DNA from: Dactylorhiza incarnata
Taxonomy: Eukaryota > Streptophyta > Magnoliopsida > Asparagales > Orchidaceae
Assembly (NCBI GenBank): GCA_033032865.1
Contig: JAWHQI010000075.1
Location: forward strand, 4,464,001 to 4,528,000
Length of the DNA stretch: 64,000 nucleotides
Direction of reading: 5' to 3'
The notes beneath the pieces were generated by a model. It saw only the letters and a list, made by a program, of their open reading frames with translations. It made no database searches and was not told the DNA's origin. Both the position numbers and the translations under genes were made by a program. Every line of letters starts with the position of its first letter. Within the stretch, counting starts at the first letter, position 1. Shown here one piece after another: positions 53,400 to 63,961 of the stretch.

Positions 53400-55985
53400 A
53401 CAAAATATAGCTTGTACCTCAACGGAACAATTCGGGGAACTCGTCTCGCAGGGTTTTCTCCCGCTCCCATGAAAGCTCCTCACGACCACAATTGTCCCAG
53501 TGGAATTTGAACATTCAGATCATTTTATTCCGCAACTGCTTCACTTCAGTGTCTTCAATGCAAATGGGCTTGACTTTCGTCGCTAGCCCACCATCTACTG
53601 ACACTTTGTTGTCCGCAACTACCAGACTAGGCACTTTGACAGCCTTCCGCAACACAGAGATATGAAATACGTCATGCAGCCCGCTCAGCTCCGAAGGTAG
53701 AGCAAGCAGGTAGGCAACTTCACCAATGCGCTCCAAGATCTCGAACGGTCCTAAGTATCTCGGACTTAGCTTTTTCAAGCGTCGGATCCTCGATAATCCT
53801 TTGAACGGTTTGATCTTTAGGTAAACCTAATCACCAACGGCGAACTCGACGTTCCGGTTATTTGCATTGTATTACTTTTCCTGCCTATCCTGGGCAATGA
53901 GCAACCGCTCTCGTATTGCCTGGATTGATGTATTTGCTTCATCCACGTCCTTGCATTTCAACAACTTCGTGTCGCCCATTTCAGCCCAAGCCAATGGTGT
54001 ATGACATTTTCTACCATAAAGAGCCTCGAAAGGTGCCATCTTTATACTTGCTTGGTAGCTGTTGTTGTAGGCAAACTCAATCAAATAGAGATGATCTTCC
54101 CATTTCTTTCTGAAGTCCAGGGCGCACATCCTTAGCATGTCTTCCATCGTCCTATTGGTCCTTTCGGTCTGTCCATCCGTTTGCGATGGAAGGCCGCGCT
54201 AAAATTTTAGCTTGGTACCCAATAATTGATGAATCAGCCTCCAATCGTTTGATGTGAACTGCCCATCACGATCGCTCACGATGCTATGGGGAACCCCATG
54301 CAACTGCACGATATTATCAACGTATAACTTTGCTAGCTTTTCCACGGAGTCATCTTTCCAGTTCGAAATAAAGTGCGAAACTTTTGTCAGTCGATCTACG
54401 ATCACCCAGATGGCGTCGTTTCCATGTTGCGATTTCGGCAATCCGTGCACGAAATCCTTCGAAATATCGTCAAACTTCCATTCCGGGATCGGTAAAGACT
54501 TTAGAAACCCACCAGGTCTTTGACATTCAGCCTTCACCAACGCGCAAGTGTGACACTTGGCCACGTAGAGTGCAATGTCTTTCTTCATTCCTGGCCACAA
54601 AAAGAGTTTCTTCATATCCATGTACATCTTTGTGCTCCCAGGGTGGATCGAGTACTTGGTAAAGTGAGCCTCGTACATCAATTCCACCCGCAATGTACAA
54701 ATATTTGGGACGCACAATCTACCATTTTTCCACATAAGATCATCTTCAAAGGAGAAATCAGCGTTTGACCCATCCACGGTCTCCGCTTTATATCGCTTCA
54801 TGCTCGAATCCAGCTCCAATGCTTGTCGAACTCGATCGGCCAGGTCGTATTGAACCTCCGTCCAGTTCAAACATGTTGAAGGAAACGCTCTTCTATCGAC
54901 ACAAATGATCTCCAAGGCTTCTAGCTCCCGGATTAGACGCTCATCATGCATCAAAATCCAGTTTGCCTGTGCAGGAGCCCGACGACTCAACGCATCCGCG
55001 ACTACATTTCCTTTCCCAGGAGTGTATCGAATGTCGAAGGTGTAGTCCCCAAGGAACTCCATCCACTTCCTTTGTCGCATATTCAACTCCTTCTGATCAA
55101 GCAGGTACTTGAGGCTTTTGTGGTCCGTAAAGATGTCGATCTTCACGCCATACAAGTAGTGCCTCCAAAGTTTAAAAGCAAATACACGGCCGCTAGCTCT
55201 AAATCATGGACCGGGTAGTTCCTCTCATGTACCTTTAACTGACGGGAGCCATAGGCAATCACCTTACCTAATTGCACTAAGACGCAACCCAAGCCACTCC
55301 CCGAGGCGTCGCTATATAATTCGTAATCTTCTGTTCCACATGGCGAGCATAGAATGGGCGCCGTGGTCAGACGGCTCTTCAGCTCCTCAAAAGCTCGTGC
55401 GCACTCGGGCGACCAAATGAACTTATGATCTTTCCTAGTCAGTTTAGTGAAAGGAAGTGCAATCCTCGAGAAGTTATCCACAAAGCGCCTATAATAGCCA
55501 TCAAGTCCTAAGAAACTTCGGACTTCCGCTACATTTTTCAACACAGGCCATGCTTGGATCGCTTCTATCTTTGAAGGATCGACTGCTATTCCTTCTCCAC
55601 TAACAACATGACCCAGGAATGCTACTGACGATAGCCAAAACTCGCACTTGGAGAACTTGGCATATAGTTGACTCCTCCTCAGGGTGCTCAAAACTGCGTG
55701 CAGATGCTCTACATGCTCCTCCTCCGACTGAGAGTATACCAAAATGTCATCGATGAAGACGATCACAAATTGATACAAATACTCTCGGAATGTTCTATTC
55801 ATTATGTCCATGAATACCGACGGTGCATTAGAAAGACTGAACGACATGACCGTGAACTCATAGTGCCCAAAGTGGGTACTGAACACTGTCTTTGGAATGT
55901 CACAATCCCGTATACCAAGCTGATTATAGCCGGACCTTAAGTCTAGCTTAGAGTATACCGTTGACCCAACTAGTTGGTCGAATAA
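53400..55985 (-). pseudogene. Pol of element J (RT, RNase H, integrase, chromodomain-like tail)
   Basis: RT (from about 55985; open frame 55886-55143) has [24 protein letters not shown] and [13 protein letters not shown]. RNase H has [36 protein letters not shown] and ADALSRR, crossing a frameshift near 55150. Integrase (55155-54199) has [43 protein letters not shown] and [11 protein letters not shown], then stops near 54199. It resumes at 54147 ([24 protein letters not shown]) and at 53778 (LKKLSPRYLGPFEI), and ends in a REELSWERE-type tail. At least four breaks are present. PFGLS is changed to SFSLS. Confidence 0.88.
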
Positions 55986-56289
55986 GTCATCGATTCTCAG
56001 AATCTGATAATGGTTCTTCTCGGTCAGCTTATTCCGCTACTACTAGGACAACACCAAAGCTGGGCTTTGGCCCTGAATCCTTCAACAAGGTGAAGAACAT
56101 CTTCACGCCTTTTCACAGCTTCTCCTATCCGCGCTCATTCAAGATCTATTGGGCAACATTACCTCCAATCTATCCTTGACTAAGGTAAACGACACTCCGA
56201 TTCATAACACGAAATTCTTAAATAGATAGGAGAGCGATGCTACCGCACCAATAAAGCTCTCATCGAATAGTCGGTAATTAGGACAAGGC
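55940..56289 (-). pseudogene. Protease remnant and deletion junction of J
   Basis: This is the counterpart of 36136-36482 in H. It has the same short remnant around the former protease active site, followed by the same non-coding-looking stretch, before RT starts at KLTEKN-like codons. It is shared with H although the two insertions are independent. Confidence 0.7.
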
Positions 56290-57520
56290 CTAATTGCACA
56301 CAATTACAAGACACCAAATTTTGTTGTCATTGGATACGGTGGCCACACTGCTATCTCTATCCGCACACGGGGTAGAAATCATATTTAAACGATGATCATC
56401 CATACCTGTGGCAACATCGTATTGCTGAATGACCTCTTGCTGGCCATAAGAGCAGACTCTCAGCTGGGTTAGAGAATGTTGGGAAGTCGAAGACTCCACC
56501 ACCTTGCCTTTCTCCATAGAAGTTGAACCCATCGCACGAGCATAGTCCACTTCTCCGCTTTTTTCCTTTGGGGGACCACTTCGAGACACTCGGGCTTTGT
56601 GTCCCACCTTTCCACAAGTGAAACAAATTAAGGAACACCGCGCAGTCTTAGCTTCCACAGAATTAAACATTCTCTTGTCTCTTCTGAACTCAGACTTGGA
56701 CTGAGAGACCGGCGCATGAAACTCCAACTTCTTTACATTGAAGTCTTTCGCGCGCGGCATACTCTTCATATCCATTTCCAGAGATTTTGTTGCTTTCACT
56801 AAGACGTTGAAGCCAAGTAACATTGGACCCACAAGCATTAGTCTTAGGTCATCTCGCAGACCATTGTAGAACTTGTTGACCTTGGTCTCCTCATCTTCCC
56901 ACATATACCTCTCATAACGACCCAGACTGATTAACTCATTCAGGTACTCATCCACTGAGTGCGCTCCCTGCTCCAGGTGTAAACACTGGTTCTGTAGTGC
57001 CAAATGCTTTGTTGAGAGCATGTACCTTAAAAGGAATGACTCATGGAAGTTTTCCCAAGAGATTTCGGTAAGTTGTCTCCCACCAAATTTTTGCACCAAC
57101 TCTTCTTCCCACCAGTCTTGCTTCTCTTATAAGAACGAAGGTGGCCAATGCTACCAACAAATCCTTAGTTATAAGTATTGATGTTAAAGTCCTCTTTATT
57201 TCTGACAACCACTCAGCAGCTCTCCCAGGGGATTTGGTCCCCGCGAAGGATGGAGGGTTGAGGCTCAGAAAGTACTTTAATAGTTGATAGCGCAATTGCG
57301 GTTCCGCTTCTGGCTCACTTCCCCTTGTCGGAACCGGGGCCACAATAAGACAGGGAGGCAGTACCAGTCTTCCTAGCCATGCATTCTGTGCGGCCATGAC
57401 CGCTTCTGTGACCACTCGAATTGTTTCAGCAGAAGAGAGGGTTGCACGTACATGGATAGACACACTATTCTCCATAGTGTTAAGGGGTTGAGACTGCCCC
57501 TCACCACTCCTAGTAACCTA
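56290..57520 (-). pseudogene. Gag of element J
   Basis: Two overlapping frames (57475-57041 and 57099-56290) make up the protein found in H. Landmarks are KYFLSLNPPSFAGTKSPG, RAAEWLSEI, SWENFHESFLLRYML, HSVDEYLNELISLGRYE, FYNGLRDDLRLML and the CCHC knuckle CFTCGKVGHKARVS. In the knuckle the last Cys is changed to Ser. The expected start codon (before TRSGEG-like codons near 57520) has become TTA. The next ATG is at 57475. A frameshift lies near 57070. Confidence 0.85.
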
Positions 57521-57726
57521 AAATCGTGTAAGACACAATTTAGTGACTGAAAACATAGCTAAACACAATCATGGAACGCTCAGGTTCCGCAAACAAGTAT
57601 GTTTTTCCATTCCTCAGTGGACATTCCTATTAATATTTATCGTTTTAGGTGAACGCACAACCCGTGCACACCACCCCTTAAAAGGAATTCGGCCTCGAAT
57701 TCTTTAAACTATGGATCGACTCCTAA

Positions 57727-57740
57727 GTCCGATACCAAAT
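57727..57740 (-). other. Primer binding site of element J
   Basis: On the minus strand ATTTGGTATCGGAC follows the LTR end and is identical to the site in H. Confidence 0.8.
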
Positions 57741-59587
57741 TGTAACACCCTGCCAGTACAAATAATATAACAGTAGGTTCGGCCGGGACCCCACGCCATA
57801 CTATACACACTAGCTAGGCATTAAAAGGTGATAATCAGAAAAGTACACAACTACACGAGAGTAAAAAAGCGTAAGCGGAAGCATTTGGATTAAACATCTT
57901 TTAGAATTGTCCACTATCCCAGGAATGAAACAAATAGAGTTACGGCCTTAAGGCCTTACATGTATCAAATGTTTAGAAACTCCAAAAACATACATCGGCA
58001 CGCAGGCCGACAATTCATGAAAAGTAGAAAAGAGGCTGGCCTTCGAGGGCCAACACAGCAAAAGGGCCACCACCCGCTATTTCCCGCTAGGCTCACCTGC
58101 ACTTGCAACCAACATCCAATAAGAGGTAAACGAGGGTCAGCTATGAGCTGAACAAAAACCACGTAATGATCCCACCCCCGGCCATCTAGCTGGCTCACGG
58201 GCGTGTCACCGCTAACCTGCAAGCAAGCCGTACATGAAACATGTAATAATATAAAGAAAGTGCAAACTACACTACACAAGGTGAGGTTTCAAGCACAATC
58301 AATCTTCTAGGTTGAGCATCAAGTAAAAGGGAACCTAGGTATGCATATGATGTTGGTTGGGTTCACCCGAAGGTTCCCCACAACCGCCTAAGCAATCGCA
58401 TAAGGCTAACATAACATCATTTCAAAACATCACAGACGCGGGTACTCACGACCACACGCTCCAAGCTCACAAGGCATGCAAATAAGGTACTCTTTCGCGA
58501 GCACCAACGCCACTCTAAGTTAGGTAGCCTTAGGTGGGAATAAGAGCTTCAGGCCTATCTAGGTAAATACCTTGTACGGCCTCTCCCATGATCACACTGC
58601 TTTACAAGAGGTAACTTCCTCCTACCGATAAACATGGAAATGGGTTCGGTTCAGCCAATGCCCGTGCTCTTGTCATCGTGATCGAAAGCACGATGCGGGT
58701 ATGACATCACCTCGGCCCGTAAGGGTTTAGCACTTGCAAGTGATACACAAAACATAAGTTACGCACCTAATCCATTCACGAGGACCTAGGCATCACAAAT
58801 AATTAACAAAGGAGGTACAAGTCACTCCACTTTAAATCGCATGGTGAAGGTTTGCATTCCACCACTCTCAAGCATGGGGCTTTTGTTAGGAGCTCCAAAA
58901 GCCGTCTAATCTCAAGTCCCGCAATACGATAGCAAATCTCACGGAGTCATTCTCCGGCATGCATTCTAGGCTTATCCTAAATGCAACGTCGCAATCCAAG
59001 CATCACCGATCCGGGCTCACGACCACGAATAGGCTTCACACAAAATGCCTAAATCCACACGACTACCGAATTTCTAAATGCAATATGCCGGGGACGGTCA
59101 CAATCGACCTGGAGTTCCGAAGAACTAGAGGAAATCCTACACTTCACCCATTTGGTGAAAGGGATTCCTCAAGCAAGCATAGAAGAGGAATGAGAGGACA
59201 AAACACGTCCTAAGACTGGGAGGAAGGATCGTTACCCTTGGAGCTTTCTTCTTCGCCATAGATCTTAGATTTCACTCGGATAAAAAGAATCACAATGGGC
59301 TGCTCTTTCTAGATCTAAAAACGGCTCGCGATTCGGAGCTCCGAAGCTCCGGCAATGGCAGAAAACGTCTCCTTCTTCTTCCTCGCTGTCGCAGTTTTTC
59401 TCTCGGCTTCCTTCTTTCGCAAACTTTAAGAGATAAAGTTATAGGAGTTAAAGAGGATATATATACTCCTCTGTACAAACTCTAAGATACCCCAGAAAGA
59501 AATCCCAACTCTTGGATTTAAAGCCCTGGATTAGACGACCATGATCAAGAAGTCACAGGTCTGCTATTTAAAAAAATCGTTGTATTG

Positions 59588-60230
59588 ATACTGCGTTCGA
59601 CGAATCCTTTCAAGCTGCGCTCGACGAACAACTTTGATTCTGTGTTCGACGAATTTCAGTAAAGCTGCGTTCGACGAAGGTAATAAAGCTGCGTTCAATG
59701 AACAGCTAATATACCTGCGTCCGATGAACAGCTGAAATGCTGCGTTCGACGAATGGCTAATAATTTGCATTCGACGAATGGCTGCCTGTGTTTGACGAAT
59801 GGCTGCTAAACCTGCGTTCGACGAACGGCTGCCTGCGTTCGACGAACGGCTGCCTGCGTTCGATGAACGGCTGAAAACCTGTGTTCGACGAATGGATGCT
59901 AAACCTGCGTTCGACGAACGGCTGCCTACATTCGACGAACCACTGAAAACCTGCGTTCGGCGAATGACTGCTAAACCTACGATCGACGAACGGCTGCCTG
60001 CGTTCGATGAACAGCGGCCTGCGTTCGACGAACGGCTGCTAAACCTGCGTTTGACGAACGGCTGCCTGCGTTCGACGAACGGCGGCCTGCATTCGACGAA
60101 CTACTGCTAAAGCTGCGTTCGACAAACGACTTACTGCGTTCGACGAACGGCTGAAAACCTGCGTTCGACGAACGACTGCTAAACCTACGTTCGACGAACG
60201 CCTGCCTGCGTTCGACAAACGGCGGCCTGA
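59588..60230 (-). repeat. U3 array of J in the 5' LTR (TTCGACGAACG)
   Basis: The motif is the same as at 52480-53098 but the arrangement is rearranged, with several units gained, lost or altered relative to the partner. Confidence 0.9.
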
Positions 60231-60264
60231 AGGCATTTCTTGTTTCCCGAGAACTGGCATTGCC

Positions 60265-60450
60265 TGCCCATACGATTTCTCGAGAAGTTTAATTTTTGCC
60301 TATTTGATTTCTCGAGAAATCAATTCTCTGTTATTTAAATTTCGAGAAGTATTTTCCTGCCCATTTGATTTCTCGAGAAGAATATTTTTATCTATTTGAT
60401 TTCTCGAGAAATCAATCCTCCTGCCCTTTTGATTTCTCGAGAAATGCATT
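60265..60450 (-). repeat. Second U3 dyad array in the 5' LTR of J
   Basis: TTTCTCGAGAAA palindromes recur, as in the partner LTR at 53140-53325. Confidence 0.9.
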
Positions 60451-60471
60451 TCCGGAATTTGGGGTGTTACA

Positions 60472-60476
60472 TATAG
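60472..60476. repeat. Target site duplication of J (right)
   Basis: TATAG is identical to 50628-50632. Confidence 0.9.
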
Positions 60477-63073
60477 TCAAACTACAATTTTGTGAAATTT
60501 TTTTAAAGCAAAACAAATACCAAAATCATGTTTTTGAGCATTTTGAATTTTTAATTGTTTTTGTATTTTGGAATAAAATAACCAAATTAATAACAAAATA
60601 ATTTCAAATCTGAGAAACTAAACAGAGAAAAATCATTAGAAAAATATTGGAAATAGTGCAGAGAAAGCAGAATTTCAATCCGAAAAAAGCTAACGTCTGG
60701 CGTTAACTAGTTAACGCCGAGATAGTACGTTGTTTTTGAGATTTTTTGAAAAACTTTTCTTTGGCATAGATAGTATGTATATAGTCCTTATTAGTGTAGA
60801 AATTTCAGAGAAGTTGGAAATGATTAGAAGGCTATATAAGCATGTTTTATTTGTTCAAAAGTGATTTTTATATTTTTATTTGGTTTTCATATATTTGTGA
60901 CTTACAAGATCATTAGAGCTCAAAAATGATAAAGAATGCAAAACACAAGATAAGCATGTTCGATCAAAACAGGAATGCATGAGCATGTTCGATCAAAAAC
61001 AAGAATGCATGAATAATATAATCATAAAGAGTGCATGCAAAATATATGAAATAGGAATGTCCTAGATTATAATACCCTAACTGTATGCCTACACACTAGC
61101 CCGATACTAAGTGACGGATGGGCATGAGGAGCTGCACACATGCAGTAGGATGTGGTGTTAATCCCATATGCACACACTAGAGAATGCTCAAACTAGCACT
61201 CTTTCCCCCTAGTGCCTCGCAAGGCCCCACTGGAACCCTCCCCGGTTAAGGACAAGACATGACATTGAGGTTAGGTCTTCTAATGCATACAATCCTACGC
61301 CCTCGCTATTGTGAGACACATAATGTGGGTGAATGATCATGGACATCCTAAGCATTTTGTACTATGGAAACAATTTAAAGTCACATAGATATTTTATCTT
61401 TCAATTTTTCTACTTTAAGATGGATTTATTATGGCATTATTGATAACTAACATGAATCATAATATTTATTAGTTGATAATGCTAGTATGATGAGTTCATA
61501 TTATGCCATAAGAATATTGCATGTCTTTTATATCGATAGAAATTCAATTTGAAGACCTAGAATTAAGTGATGATATGATTTGATGTTATTGATATCAAGG
61601 TAATTCTAAGGTCTAGATATAGTAAGGTACATGCAATCACTATACATAATTTATTCATATAATTATCATGATCACCAATTTTATGAAAGAACCAAAATGA
61701 TCTTTTGTAGTTATGTGTAATGTTTGAATTAAAAGATCTTTTGATATTACATAATATAATTATGATCATTAATTTTATCACATAGAGATTTTGATACTCA
61801 TAATAATTATTGTAAGTGAAATATATAACACAATTCATATTCAACCTATTCAAAATATTAAAGAGAAAGATTGCAAGGTGAATTATGAATACAATGAGAA
61901 ACTATTTTTTGGTTATTTTTGAAAGGTTTTATAAATTTTCTCTTTGGTTTTTGAATATTAAACAAAAACATATATTTTTAGTGATTTTTCAGAATTTTAA
62001 AATTACAGAAAATCGGATACTTGAGCTAGTGCCGGCGTTAGGTCCTAGCGCCTGCGTTAGCTCACAGAGAGTGCTTATTTTAATTATATAGCCTATATTT
62101 TCTTCGATTTTGCTTCTGATTTTACTTAATTATATTTGTGCAATGTAAGGCATGTCTAATGAAGTGAAGAGACGAGAAGAAATCTCAAAAAGTTGCGGAA
62201 GTTAAAATTTTAGTACATGGGTTTCATATTCATTAAAGCTCCATATTCATTAAACCTTAATTCTTGAGTTTTGCACAACCATTTAAGCTTAATATTATAG
62301 GATATGCAAACAAAGAAGATATGATTGAACACAACAAATATGCATGATTTATTGATAAGTACGAGATGATGTTTTTGCAAATAGTAACATGGATATGCCC
62401 TAACATATAAAACTAACATAGATATTAATATTCTTTAGGTGACAATGTTAGTATGATAAATTTGAGATTAATGTTATGCCAAAGTTTGATAGTGTTTCAA
62501 CTTATAGACCTAGAATGAAGTGAAGATTTTATTTGATTTGATCTTGTTGATATCAAGATGATTCTAAGGTCTAAACTTGACATAAATCACAATACGTACA
62601 TAATACACCAACCATGATATGTAATCATATAATTCAAGCAAAAACATATTAATAATTGAGCTTTCTTTTAGATCTTGATCTTTCTTTTAGATCATGTTAT
62701 TTCTCTAATTTGGCTGATGTTGGCTATAGAGCTTAATAGCCAAATCATGATTAACATATCTTATAGCAAATTTATAGTTCAATTTTATATGAATACTATA
62801 TGATATATATATATATATAGGTAATGAATATAAGAATAATAGATTGGTCATCAAAATAAAATATGATTTTGAATTTTGATTAATTTGATTTATAAACTCA
62901 TTAAGTTTTAAGAAATAAGATCATATTTCCTGTAATATATAAGATGACCATAACATGAAAGCTTAAAGAATAAGAAAACAAAAAGAAAATAGAAAGACAT
63001 TAAAGCATGTCATGAAGTAGAAAATGGATATTTCATTTTTAATTGATTTCTACTTCATACAAACGATAGGATA
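60477..63073 (-). other. AT-rich interior of element I, part 2
   Basis: No supported gene is present. It contains two patches of the LTR motif (TAACGTCTGGCGTTAACTAG with TTAACGCCGA at 60690-60722, and 62025-62060) and the conserved block 61083-61325. Several A+T stretches resemble the D interior (for example 62990-63060 against 9880-9940). Confidence 0.6.
61083..61325 (-). other. Conserved non-coding block of element I
   Basis: This is the counterpart of 6843-7085 in D, with words ACTAAGTGACGGATGGGC, CCCATATGCACACACTAG and CCTCCCCGGTTAAGGACAAG. It sits much further from the 3' LTR (discounting J) than in D. Confidence 0.65.
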
Positions 63074-63961
63074 CTATTGAATGAGAGATTTAGGTATCCA
63101 AAGAGGACCGGGTGTGACCGTTCCTTTGGGTACCCAAATACATCGTATTTGCTTTTGGGGAGATAGTGATGAATGGGCCCTTTTGAGTGGAGTTTGTGTT
63201 TCATCTTTAACTTTGGGCCTCCATTCAAACCTTGGTTTAATATTGTTTTTATTTGTCAAATTTCCATGATGATTTTGCAAAACATTATTTATAGGAAATT
63301 TGTTTATCTGTAAGTTTGTGTTGGGAGAAAAATGATGTTGTAAATGATAATGATTTGGAATTTCATTTTCAAGCATTTGATATTTTTCATTTCCTTTGTT
63401 AGGCTTAGACATATTATGAAAATTCATATTTATCTTGCTTTTGGAATTTGCTTGAAATGATTGATTTATGTGTTGAGAATTTTTAGTTATGTTTTCCTTA
63501 AGCAAGTTGATTTTAGTTTTTAATTCATTATTCTTAATCTTTAAATTATGTCTAGCTTTATTATAAGCGATTGTGCTATTTTTAAGAGTGGAAACAATTG
63601 ATTCAATATGATTTTGATAGTTATTTCTATATTCATCAAATATTTCATCCATCTCTTTAATTTTAATTTTATAGTCTTTACACTTAGCACAATCATTTTT
63701 CAAAGATGAATTTTCTAAACATAATCTTTCATTTTATTCTTTTATAAAAAGAAGTTCCTTTTCATGTTTCTTGTGTTTTTCTTTTAATTCATTATATTCT
63801 ACACAAGTTGTAATGTTTTCAACTAAGGAGCCATGGGTAGAACTAGATAAATTAGAATTTGATTCTTCATTAATTTTTGCCTTTAAATTTTTATTTTCTA
63901 AGCACAAATGTTTATTAGCATTTTTTAATTTCTTAAATTTGCGCTTTGTAGTTTGAAGCAA
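63074..63961 (-). pseudogene. Coiled-coil gag-like ORF of element I
   Basis: Frames 63961-63734 and 63703-63074 are one protein broken by a stop near 63735. Blocks KFKKLKNANKHLCLENKNLK, DCAKCKDYKIKIKEMDEIF, STLKNSTIAYNKARHNL and the end WVPKGTVTPGPLWIPKSL follow the order in D's 401-codon ORF. The shared C-terminus followed by a stop shows that the pol-less form is the family standard. The upstream part lies beyond the window. Confidence 0.75.

Larger units (their letters stand above)
50633..60471 (-). mobile_element. Element J: chromovirus-type Ty3/gypsy retrotransposon
   Basis: This complete 9.8-kb minus-strand insertion in element I has LTRs 50633-53339 and 57741-60471 and TSD TATAG. It is a sister of H: the same primer site, gag, pol, U5 and missing protease-RT segment. 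The LTRs have diverged more from each other than those of H, and coding breaks are more frequent, so J is older. Its U3 motifs (TTCGACGAACG and TTTCTCGAGAAA) are unrelated to those of H. Confidence 0.92.
57741..60471 (-). repeat. 5' LTR of element J
   Basis: This 2731-bp LTR is the partner of 50633-53339, with the same arrays at 59588-60230 and 60265-60450. Differences are spread along the length and the arrays differ in unit order. It is followed by TSD TATAG. Confidence 0.92.

Noticed and set aside
61563..62419. AT-rich frames in the I interior
   Set aside because: The reasons are the same as for D; no similarity to any family is visible.
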